Assembly: GCA_017882935.1 (NCBI GenBank)
Contig: JADGOP010000014.1
Coordinates: 1 to 14,744 of the forward strand
From: Actinomycetota bacterium
GTDB lineage: Bacteria; Actinomycetota; Acidimicrobiia; Acidimicrobiales; Iamiaceae
Length of the DNA: 14,744 bases
Direction: 5' to 3'
Position 1 is the first letter of the stretch. Each line of letters opens with the position of its first letter. Below the pieces are notes generated by a model. That model ran no database searches. It saw only the letters and a program-made list of their open reading frames with translations, and had not been told where the DNA came from. Positions 7,522 through 14,522 of the stretch are shown here, one piece after another. The translations under genes and the position numbers were made by a program.

Positions 7522-8943
7522 CTAGGAGTTGCGGTGGATGATGGCGGACGGGGGTGGGATCGGGCCTCCCACCTCACCCGGGGTGCAGGTCGACACGTGC
7601 GGAGCCGCGAGCGTGGGCGGGTGCCGGAAGGCGGCAGCCTTGAAGTCGAGGCAGTCGAGCAGGTTGTCGGCGTTGGCGTCGCGGTAGGTCAGCGCGGGCA
7701 GGTTCCACTTCGTCTCGATGAGCTTCAGCACCGACGTGTGGTCGTGGACCACGTGCGACACGTAGTTCTTGCGGGCGAACGGCGACACCACCACGGCCGG
7801 CACGCGGAAGCCGTACCGGTCGTAGAGGTCGGCGGCGTCGGGGGTGCCCGGGGGACGGGCCACGACCGGGTCGACGTTGTCGGGACGCACCGCGCGGGGC
7901 GGCGGGACGTGGTCGTAGTAGCCGCCGTGCTCGTCGTACATCCACAGCAGCACCGTGCTGCCCCACTGCGGCCCGTGCATCACCGCGTTGACGACCCGGG
8001 CGCCGAACTGCTCGCCCAGGCTGATGTTCTGCGGGTCCTCCTCGGAGGCGTTCTCGAAGTCGGGGTCGACGAAGGTGACGGCGGGGAGCGTGCCCGCGGC
8101 GCAGTCGGTGAAGAACTTGTCGATCGGCTTGAGGTTGCCGGCGCGACCCGTGATGCCGTTCACCCACACGGCCGTGCCGGGAAGGGTGGTGTAGTAGTTG
8201 GCCCACGAGATGCCGTGGGCGTCGAGCTGGTCGAGGATGATGCCGTTCGGCGGGAGCGGGTCGGTGAGCGAGCTGACCGAGGTGCTCACGAGGCCGTTGG
8301 CCGTGCCGCCGAGCAGGAAGCGGCGGTTCGGGTAGGTCTGGCAGAGGGTGGAGCAGAACCAGCGGTCGCACACCGGGAAGCTGCGGGCCATCGAGTGGTA
8401 GAAGGGCAGGTCGGCGGCCGTCCAGTAGCCCATGGCCACGGGCCCGGAGCCGTCGACGAAGCCGTTGTTGCGGCCGTAGTTCCAGGCGGTGTGGCTGGCG
8501 TGCCAGTTCTGGCCGGGGGCGCCGTGGAGCTGGCACTCGCTCGGCATGTGGAACGCCCGGAGGGCCTCCTTGGGGTGGCCCGACCAGGGGTTCGAGTCGA
8601 CCGGCTTGCCGTGGCGGAAGGCGAAGCCGTCGCCCCGGCCCAGGGTGCCGAAGTAGTTGTCGTAGGAGTGGTTCTCCATCATCAGCACGATGATGTTCTG
8701 GATCTGCGGCAGCGACTCCGCCCCGGCCGGCAGCTTGGGGAACGGGCGCGACCCGGGGAAGCGGAGCGCGGCGCTGCCCAGGACCGACTGACGCGTTGCG
8801 GTGCGGGCCGCCGCGCCCTTGGTGCCGGCCACCGCGAGGCCGGTGACGAGCGCCCCGCCCAGGAAGGAGCGCCGCGACCACCGCTCCCCCGGTGGCGGGG
8901 TGTTGTCGTCGGGGGGTGGGACGGGAGGCAAGGCTTCGGTCAC
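7522..8943 (-). CDS. Tat-exported phosphoesterase (phospholipase C / acid phosphatase family)
   Basis: A 473-residue secreted hydrolase of the PF04185 phosphoesterase group, which cleaves phosphate esters or phospholipid head groups outside the membrane. A twin-arginine signal, RWSRRSFLGGALVTGLAVAG (R24/R25), shows export of the folded protein through Tat. Metal and catalytic motifs are MENHSYDNYFG (E90/N91), CQTYPNRRF (T203, candidate nucleophile), MYDEHGGYYDHVPPP (D337/E338) and HDHTSVLKLIE (H400-H402). All the family's key positions appear present, so it should be active. It is shorter than phosphocholine-specific phospholipases (about 700 aa) and lacks their C-terminal repeats, so acid phosphatase or general phosphodiesterase activity is as likely as phospholipase C. 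The GTG at 8943 is the chosen start; no clear Shine-Dalgarno is visible. Phosphate release next to an MFS gene suggests nutrient scavenging (inference). Confidence 0.92.
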   Translation of the reverse strand: MTEALPPVPPPDDNTPPPGERWSRRSFLGGALVTGLAVAGTKGAAARTATRQSVLGSAALRFPGSRPFPKLPAGAESLPQIQNIIVLMMENHSYDNYFGTLGRGDGFAFRHGKPVDSNPWSGHPKEALRAFHMPSECQLHGAPGQNWHASHTAWNYGRNNGFVDGSGPVAMGYWTAADLPFYHSMARSFPVCDRWFCSTLCQTYPNRRFLLGGTANGLVSTSVSSLTDPLPPNGIILDQLDAHGISWANYYTTLPGTAVWVNGITGRAGNLKPIDKFFTDCAAGTLPAVTFVDPDFENASEEDPQNISLGEQFGARVVNAVMHGPQWGSTVLLWMYDEHGGYYDHVPPPRAVRPDNVDPVVARPPGTPDAADLYDRYGFRVPAVVVSPFARKNYVSHVVHDHTSVLKLIETKWNLPALTYRDANADNLLDCLDFKAAAFRHPPTLAAPHVSTCTPGEVGGPIPPPSAIIHRNS

Positions 8944-8963
8944 ACGACCGATTCAACACCTTG

Positions 8964-8984
8964 CCGCCCGGCTTTGCTGGGCGG
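8964..8984 (-). terminator. GC-rich hairpin, first of a tandem pair
   Basis: CCGCCCGGC pairs with GCTGGGCGG (8976-8984) around TTT, a 9-bp stem with one G-U pair. It lies after the stop of the membrane protein gene read on the minus strand (9013) and before the phosphoesterase start (8943), so it may reduce read-through between them. Confidence 0.55.
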
Positions 8985-8993
8985 GACGCCGAA

Positions 8994-9007
8994 CGCCCCG
9001 CAGGGCG
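8994..9007 (-). terminator. Short hairpin directly after the pseudoprotease stop
   Basis: CGCCC (8994-8998) pairs with GGGCG (9003-9007) across a 4-nt loop, only 5 nt beyond the stop codon at 9013-9015 on the minus strand. On its own it is short; with the neighbouring hairpin it makes a plausible tandem terminator or attenuator. Confidence 0.4.
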
Positions 9008-9012
9008 GTGCC

Positions 9013-10467
9013 TCAGATGTTCGGGCCGCCGCCGGGGTTGGTGCCCGGAGGCCCACCGGGACCGGGTGTGGTGGTGCTCGGCGAGCCGCCACCACCGCCA
9101 CCGGCGTGGCACACCGTGGCCTCCACGAGCGACTGCCCGGGGCGCGTGGGGTCGGCGATGATCACGAAGGTGGCCTTCACCCGGTTGGCCCACTGCGTGA
9201 CCGCCTGAGCCATCACCGTCGTCGCCTCGCGGTCGACCGAGGCGAGGCGGATGCGGGCGCACGACCGGCCCTGCGAGGTCCACGCCACGGTGGCGTCGCC
9301 TCGGTAGCCGTCCATCGCCTGCGAGAGCAGGTCGCTGTCGACCTTGTCGGTGAACGCGTCCTGGATCAGCAACTGGCCGAAGGCGCCCGACGCCGTGGGC
9401 GTGGCTCCCGGGGCCGGGGGCGGCACCACCAGGGGCTTCTCGCCCCCCACGTAGCGCGTGGGGTCGAGCGCCTGCTGGCTGCCGCCGGGCGGGGTGCGGA
9501 AGGCGGCGTCGAGGCCCGCCCGACCACCCTGGTCGAGGACGGCCTGCACCAGGTCGGGGCCCGCGTTGTCGGGGCTCGACAGCCAGCGCGCCAGCGACAC
9601 CGGCACCTGGCGGGGATCGGACACGTTGGGCGTGCGGTCGGCCGCCTCGGCCTGCGCGGCCTGCTGCTCGTCGTAGGGCTGGGTGCTGAGCCAGGTGTTC
9701 CCGATGCGCTGCTGGTCGCCCGACACCAGGCTCGCCAGGCCGAACTGCGCCTCACCCAGGCCCTTCGAGGGGTCGAGCCTGCCGATGGAGAACCACTGGT
9801 CGTCGAGGGCCCGCGTGAGCATGCCCACGATGGTCTGCTTCACGTACGACGTGTAGGGCGCCGTGCGCACGTGCAGCACCTTCGTGCCCGGGTCGTAGAA
9901 CGCCACGGTGCCGTCGCCCAGCCACGTCTGCTGGGCCTGGACCAGGTCGGTGTTGCTGGGGTTCAGGCCGAACGCGGTCATGACCACGTTCAGGTGCGTG
10001 AGCAGCGGCTTGTCGGAGCGCAGGTAGGTGTGCCACGCCGACAGGTAGGTCGGCACGGTGTCGAGCACCACCGCTGGCGTGGACTTGAACTTGAGGTCCC
10101 GGTGCTGCTCGACGAAGGCGATGAACCCCGGGAGCGCCCGGGCGAGCTGCGTCCGCGTGAGCACCTGCCCGTCGGGCGTGGTGGTGGTCGGCCCCGGAGC
10201 CGTGGTGGGTGCCGTGGCCGGCGTGACGGTGGTGGGGGGTGCGGTCACGACCCGCTTCTTCGGGGGGCGCAGCAGCAGGAGGAGCCCGAAGGTGGCCAGG
10301 GCCGCCAGCAGCGCCACGCCCACCACGACCGCAGCGAGCGGCATGCCACCCGAGCGGGCTGGTTCGACGACCGGCGCCTCGGGTGGTGGCGGCTCGCTGC
10401 CCGGAGGCCAGTCGAGCGGCGGGCTCGGCGGGTAGGGCGGTGGGTTCGGCAGCCAGCGCTCGGGCAC
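9013..10467 (-). CDS. Membrane-anchored metalloprotease-like protein with lost HExxH (pseudoprotease)
   Basis: 484 residues. A Pro-rich cytoplasmic N terminus (1-40) precedes one transmembrane helix (about 42-67, stop-transfer RPPKKR), a Thr/Pro-rich stalk (about 73-100), the ectodomain (about 100-455) and a Gly/Pro-rich tail. The ectodomain follows an actinobacterial zinc-peptidase layout I know as RGLxF...GFYDPxTxxLxVRG...HELTHALQDQHF...LVEGDA...PxxYxxGE. Here the matching stretches are FVEQHRDLKFKS, VAFYDPGTKVLHVR (about 188-201), GMLTRALDDQWF (215-226), ASLVSGDQQ and DPTRYVGGEKP. The HExxH positions read G215, M216 and R219, and the EGD glutamate is S249, so zinc chemistry is not expected. 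It may bind peptide or act as a scaffold or sensor. Start is a GTG at 10467 with a distant GGAGAG. It is divergent from the sigma-like fusion gene. The assignment rests on remembered family pattern, not a search. Confidence 0.75.
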   Translation of the reverse strand: MPERWLPNPPPYPPSPPLDWPPGSEPPPPEAPVVEPARSGGMPLAAVVVGVALLAALATFGLLLLLRPPKKRVVTAPPTTVTPATAPTTAPGPTTTTPDGQVLTRTQLARALPGFIAFVEQHRDLKFKSTPAVVLDTVPTYLSAWHTYLRSDKPLLTHLNVVMTAFGLNPSNTDLVQAQQTWLGDGTVAFYDPGTKVLHVRTAPYTSYVKQTIVGMLTRALDDQWFSIGRLDPSKGLGEAQFGLASLVSGDQQRIGNTWLSTQPYDEQQAAQAEAADRTPNVSDPRQVPVSLARWLSSPDNAGPDLVQAVLDQGGRAGLDAAFRTPPGGSQQALDPTRYVGGEKPLVVPPPAPGATPTASGAFGQLLIQDAFTDKVDSDLLSQAMDGYRGDATVAWTSQGRSCARIRLASVDREATTVMAQAVTQWANRVKATFVIIADPTRPGQSLVEATVCHAGGGGGGSPSTTTPGPGGPPGTNPGGGPNI

Positions 10468-10511
10468 GGGGTGGGTCTCTCCGTCTGGTGGTAGCCGAAA
10501 CGCTAACGGTA

Positions 10512-10535
10512 TTTCGACCTGCTGGAAGGTCGGAA
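10512..10535. promoter_or_regulatory. Imperfect inverted repeat in the divergent promoter region
   Basis: TTTCGACCT (10512-10520) and AGGTCGGAA (10527-10535) form a 9-bp inverted pair with one mismatch around a 6-nt spacer, in the 149 bp between the pseudoprotease and the sigma-like fusion genes. It could be an operator serving both. The surrounding 10468-10616 has no convincing -35/-10 pair and no clear ECF-type GGAAC...GTC promoter that I can see. Confidence 0.4.
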
Positions 10536-10616
10536 GGCCGCGTCACCTGCAGGAATCTCCACGAATCCGGTCCAGGTGGTTGCGTCGGGCCAGCCGGTGC
10601 TTGACACTCGGCGGCA

Positions 10617-12986
10617 GTGCCTGACCGGGACCCCGCCCCACCCGACGATCCGGGCTCCCCCGCGCCCACGCGCACCGGCCGGCGAGAGCTGCCCGGCCAG
10701 GCCCACGCGGTCGACGACGCCACCGACCTCGAACCGGGGCTGCGGCCCGAGCCGGCCACCCCGCCGTCAACGGTGGGCGGCGACGAGGCCATCGCCAGCC
10801 GCGCCACCCGCGAGGAGGCCCGCGACCTGCTCGCCCTGCGGCGCGCGAAGGCGGGCGACGACGCCTCGTTCGCGGCGCTGCTGCGCGCCAACGACGCCAC
10901 CCTGCGGGCCTTCACGGTCGCCCTCAGCGGCGCCGAGGCCATGGACCGGGTCGTGCGCGACGCCTACGTGAAGGCGTACCGGGCGCTCGACCTGGCTCCC
11001 GACCGCGACCCGCGCCTGTGGCTGCTGCGAGTCGCCGGCACGGCCTGCTTCGACGAGGAGCGGCGCCAGACCCGGCCCTCGCGGCGACGCGCCCGCAGCG
11101 CGACCCACGACGACGGGGAGGCCACCCCCGATCCGGCGCCGGTGCCGATCGAGCTGCCCGACGAGCAGCGCGTGGCCCTGGCGCTGGTCGACGCGGCGGG
11201 CCTCACCATCCGGGAGGCGGCACGCGTCACCGACCGCATCCCCGACCGCCTCCGCGACGACCTCCGTGCGGCCCGCGACGCCACGCCGGGGGTGGCGCTG
11301 CACCGACCCGAGGCCGCACCCGAGCACGCTGCCGACTTCTGGAACGACGTGGCGCGGCGGCTCCTGGTCGCCCGGCAGACCCCCTCCACGCGGCTCGACC
11401 CGGTCGACGAGGGCAGCGCGGCCATCGGCTACGCGCTGCCCACGCTCAGCACCCCGGCGCCGGGCCAGCCGCGCTCCGGGCCGTCGCAGGCGCCGCCACG
11501 CCAGCAGCCGCGCCGCCGCTCGCCGGGAACCGGGCCGGTCGGCAACCGCTCGAGCGAGGCCGCCCGCGCCGCGCAGTCCGCGCACGCGCCCGGAGCCGCC
11601 CCGCCGCGGCCCCGGCCCGTGACCGTGGCGCCGAACCCGCGTGCGGAGCAGGCCGCGAAGGGCATGGCCACCCGCGTGCGGCAGACCCGCACGCGGGACG
11701 TGCCGTGGGGCCGGATCGCGGCGATCGGCGCGGCCGTCGTGGTGATGCTCATCATGGTGCTGGTGGTCGTCACGGTGGCCAGCCGGGCCACCAACCGCGA
11801 CGCCCGGCTGGGCCTCACCACCGACAAGGTGCTGAACCGCCTCGACGACGAGCTCAGCGCCGACCGCACGATCACCGGCACGCTCCGGGTCTCCGCGACC
11901 GGGCGCGCCGCCGAGCCCACCACCGGTCGCTACGTCTTCATCCACGTGTCCGACGGGTCCTACCGGCTCACCGCGGCCGACGGCCACTGGGACGAGGCCT
12001 ACGACGCCTCGGCGGGCACCTTCGCGGTGCGCGGCACCGGTCCGGGCGGCGCTGCGCCTGCGACGAAGGTCTCGCTCACCGGCCTGGCTCCCGGTCCGCC
12101 CGACCCGTCGGCCTTCGACGCGCGGGCCACCGGCGACCCGCTCGCCGCCACCCTGCGCCTGTTGCACGAGGGCACCGGGCGCCAGGTGACCACCTCGGAG
12201 CTGCTGCCCGCCGGCACCACCGACACCAGCCGGGCGACGGCCGTGTGGGTCATCACCGCCCACCTCCCGCGCTCGTCGGCGGCCGCGCTCCACCCCCTGC
12301 TCGCAGGGGTGGGCTCCCTGGCCACCGAACCCGCGGGCGACGAGGTCCGCGTGGTGGTCGACCAGTCGCTGCTGCTGCCCCTGCGGCTCCAGGTGCTGCA
12401 CGGGGGTGCGTCGGTCATCGACGTCCACCTCGGGTCGCTCGCCACCAACAACCCGCTGCCGGCAGGCAGCCTCCGCGTCGGCGGCGCCGCGCTCACGGCC
12501 ACGCGCGACCTCGGGTTCCGCGCCACGGTGCTCAGCGGAGCGCAGGCCGTCGTGGGCTACCAGCCGCTCACGCCTGCCTTCGTCCCCGACGGCTACGTGC
12601 TGACCGACGTCGCGGTCCGGGCCACGGCGCCGGCCGGCGTCCGCAGCACCGCAGGCGGCACCAACCCGCCCGACGTCGACGTGGTGTCCCTCACCTACCG
12701 GCGCGGCTCGCTCTCGCTCACCGTCACCACCCGTCGCACGGGCGCCTCCACCAAGGCGTGGCACGACCCCTTCGCGTCCCCGGGCCGCGCGGGCGGCACC
12801 GGCTCACCGGCGCGCACCGACCCCGACGCGACCCACCTCGGGTCGGGCGCGTTCGCCGGCACCACGGCGCGCGGCGGACCGTCGCCGCTCCCCCACCTCT
12901 GGGCGGTCGACGACCAGTACGTGCTGACCGTCGCGGGCGACCTGGGGGCCTCCGAGCTCCACACGGTCGCGGCGTCGATGCACTGA
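10617..12986 (+). CDS. ECF-sigma-like / transmembrane / RseB-LolA-like fusion protein
   Basis: 789 residues in one uninterrupted frame. Residues 1-60 are Pro/Asp-rich and disordered. About 78-152 resemble sigma region 2 (DDASFAALLRANDATLRAF, then DRVVRDAYVKAYRALDL and DPRLWLLRVAGTACFDEERR). About 179-222 resemble region 4 (LPDEQRVALALVDAAGLTIREAARVTDRI...). A Pro/Arg/Gln-rich linker (about 270-362) leads to one membrane helix (about 366-389). The extracytoplasmic part (395-789) has a LolA/RseB-like beginning (TITGTLRVSATGR...GRYVFIHVSDGSYRL), a PAFVPDGYVLTDV segment and a C-terminal VAGDLGASELHTVAASM, like RseB/DUF4367 proteins. The putative recognition helix is acidic (D210, D214, D215), so DNA binding may be weakened. 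It starts at GTG 10617, the first start codon after an in-frame TGA at 10602-10604; the Shine-Dalgarno is weak. It likely links envelope state to transcription, perhaps through proteolytic release. Alternatively it is a degenerate decoy or anti-sigma scaffold. Confidence 0.8.
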   Translation: MPDRDPAPPDDPGSPAPTRTGRRELPGQAHAVDDATDLEPGLRPEPATPPSTVGGDEAIASRATREEARDLLALRRAKAGDDASFAALLRANDATLRAFTVALSGAEAMDRVVRDAYVKAYRALDLAPDRDPRLWLLRVAGTACFDEERRQTRPSRRRARSATHDDGEATPDPAPVPIELPDEQRVALALVDAAGLTIREAARVTDRIPDRLRDDLRAARDATPGVALHRPEAAPEHAADFWNDVARRLLVARQTPSTRLDPVDEGSAAIGYALPTLSTPAPGQPRSGPSQAPPRQQPRRRSPGTGPVGNRSSEAARAAQSAHAPGAAPPRPRPVTVAPNPRAEQAAKGMATRVRQTRTRDVPWGRIAAIGAAVVVMLIMVLVVVTVASRATNRDARLGLTTDKVLNRLDDELSADRTITGTLRVSATGRAAEPTTGRYVFIHVSDGSYRLTAADGHWDEAYDASAGTFAVRGTGPGGAAPATKVSLTGLAPGPPDPSAFDARATGDPLAATLRLLHEGTGRQVTTSELLPAGTTDTSRATAVWVITAHLPRSSAAALHPLLAGVGSLATEPAGDEVRVVVDQSLLLPLRLQVLHGGASVIDVHLGSLATNNPLPAGSLRVGGAALTATRDLGFRATVLSGAQAVVGYQPLTPAFVPDGYVLTDVAVRATAPAGVRSTAGGTNPPDVDVVSLTYRRGSLSLTVTTRRTGASTKAWHDPFASPGRAGGTGSPARTDPDATHLGSGAFAGTTARGGPSPLPHLWAVDDQYVLTVAGDLGASELHTVAASMH

Positions 12987-13007
12987 CCGGCGACACGTCG
13001 AGCGGGG

Positions 13008-14447
13008 TCAGCGCAACGGCGTGGCGTCGATGGGGCAGCACACCAGGGGCTCCACGGCGCGGGCCTCGTGGGTCGGCCGCACGAACACCCAGCTGATGGC
13101 CCCTGCGGCCGCGGCCAGGACCGCGGCGATCTCCATGGCCGACTGGTAGCCGGCGGTGAGGGCGAGGGGCCGGCGGTAGGCGTTGCCGCTGAGGCCCACG
13201 AGCGCGGGGAGGGCCGCCACCGCCATCAGACCGCCCACGCGGGCGATGGCGTTGTTCACCCCCGAGGCGACGCTGGCGTGCTCGATCGGCGCGGACGACA
13301 GCACCGCCGCGGTGAGGGGCGCCACGAACCCGGCGATCCCGAAGCCGAACACCGTGGCGGCTGGCAGCACGTCGGCCACGTAGGTCGACCCCGGCCCGAT
13401 CCGGGAGAACATCAGCAGTCCCGCCGACGCCAGGAACGACCCCACGGTCATGGGCAGGCGCGGACCGATGCGCTCGGCCAGCGCGCCGGAGCGGGCCGAC
13501 AGGCCCAGCATGATCACGGTGAGCGGCAGCAGCGCGGCGCCCGCCTCGACCGGCGAGTACCCCAGGGCGTTCTGCAGCTCGATGCTGATCAGGAAGAGGC
13601 TCCCGAGCGCGGTGTAGAGCACCAGGGTCACGGCGTTGGTGGCGCGGAACATCGGTGCCGCGAACAGGCCGGGAGGGATGAGCGCGTTCGGGCGCGACCT
13701 GCCGGTCAGGGCGAAGAGCAGCAGGGCGCCGATGCCCACCATCGCCGGGAGCGCGACGACCCCGCCACCGCCGTGGCCCCCCGCCTGGATGAGGGCGAAC
13801 GTCACACCACCGAGGCCAACGGTGAGCGTGGCCGCCCCGACCAGGTCCACGGGACCGGTGGCGGAGGCGTCGCGCGTCTCGGGGATGGCACCGGAGATGG
13901 CCACCACCACGATGCCGAGCGGCACGTTCAACAGGAACACCAGGCGCCACGACACGGCCTCGACCAACCACCCGCCGAGGAACGGGCCGAACGCGTTCGC
14001 CACCCCACCGAACGCCGACCAGGCGCCGATCGCCCGTCCCCGCTGCCCCGGGGCGAAGCTGGCCTGCAGGATCGCCAGGCTGCCGGGGAGGAGGAGGGCG
14101 CCCGCCGCACCCTGCAGCACCCGGGCCGCCACGAGGACGGGGAGGTTCGGCGCCGCGGCGCAGGCCGCCGACGTGGCCACGAACAGCACCACCCCCAGGC
14201 GGAACACGCGGCGCCGCCCGTAGCGGTCGCCGAGCGCGCCGCCCACGAGGATGAGCGACGCCAGGGTCAGCAGGTAGCCGGTGAGCACCCACTGCAGGCC
14301 CGCCAGCTGGGCGTGGAGGTGGGCGCCGATGCTGGGCAGCGCCACATTGACGACGGTGGCGTCGAGCGACACCAGCGCCGACCCGAGCACCGTCGCGACC
14401 AGCACCGTGCGCCCGGCACCGCTGTCGAGGCTGAGGCCCTGCTGCAC
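13008..14447 (-). CDS. MFS drug exporter, DHA2 (EmrB/QacA-like)
   Basis: A 479-residue proton-driven efflux pump with about 14 hydrophobic segments. TM1 carries the DHA2 motif LDATVVNVALPSI (about 28-40). Motif A is GGALGDRYGRRRVF (about 69-82), RVLQGAAGALLLPGSLAIL matches motif B in TM4, and GPFLGGWLVEAVSWRLVFLLNVPLG (about 154-178) matches motif C and the following loop. The C-terminal half has the degenerate 14-helix arrangement of the family. Drug or metabolite specificity cannot be told; no regulator gene is adjacent in the window. The start is a GTG at 14447 without a good Shine-Dalgarno, so the exact first residue is uncertain. It converges with the sigma-like fusion gene, with a 21-nt gap and no clear terminator, and is divergent from the nuclease gene at 14523. 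Confidence 0.93.
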   Translation of the reverse strand: MQQGLSLDSGAGRTVLVATVLGSALVSLDATVVNVALPSIGAHLHAQLAGLQWVLTGYLLTLASLILVGGALGDRYGRRRVFRLGVVLFVATSAACAAAPNLPVLVAARVLQGAAGALLLPGSLAILQASFAPGQRGRAIGAWSAFGGVANAFGPFLGGWLVEAVSWRLVFLLNVPLGIVVVAISGAIPETRDASATGPVDLVGAATLTVGLGGVTFALIQAGGHGGGGVVALPAMVGIGALLLFALTGRSRPNALIPPGLFAAPMFRATNAVTLVLYTALGSLFLISIELQNALGYSPVEAGAALLPLTVIMLGLSARSGALAERIGPRLPMTVGSFLASAGLLMFSRIGPGSTYVADVLPAATVFGFGIAGFVAPLTAAVLSSAPIEHASVASGVNNAIARVGGLMAVAALPALVGLSGNAYRRPLALTAGYQSAMEIAAVLAAAAGAISWVFVRPTHEARAVEPLVCCPIDATPLR

Positions 14448-14510
14448 GTCGGCGATGGGGCCAGTCCAGCACCGATCGCCGTGCCGCGTCGTGCTGTCAC
14501 ACCCCCTGCG

Positions 14511-14516
14511 TATGTT
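14511..14516 (+). promoter_or_regulatory. -10 element for a leaderless start
   Basis: TATGTT ends 6 nt before the ATG at 14523, placing transcription start at or next to the first codon. No Shine-Dalgarno precedes this ATG, in agreement with leaderless translation. The -35 is weak. Confidence 0.5.
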
Positions 14517-14522
14517 CGCCCC

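Noticed and set aside
6109..10494. A 1461-codon plus-strand open frame
   Set aside because: It runs antisense through three well-recognised minus-strand genes (MFS, phosphoesterase, pseudoprotease), is rich in Arg/His/Gly/Glu as expected of a GC-rich shadow frame, and shows no domain.
10601..10606. A perfect TTGACA as a -35 box for the sigma-like gene
   Set aside because: It lies only 10 nt before the start codon, and no -10 element occurs 16-18 nt downstream.
11424..11704. Possible frameshift or gene boundary in the Pro/Arg-rich stretch between sigma-like and membrane parts
   Set aside because: The frame stays open with no stop, no ribosome binding site and no strong start before the membrane helix; composition fits a disordered linker. 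Separate genes remain possible only if an internal start were shown.
10767..12764. A 665-codon minus-strand frame opposite the sigma-like fusion
   Set aside because: Low-complexity Arg/Gly/Val/His composition with no motif; the plus strand encodes recognisable domains throughout.
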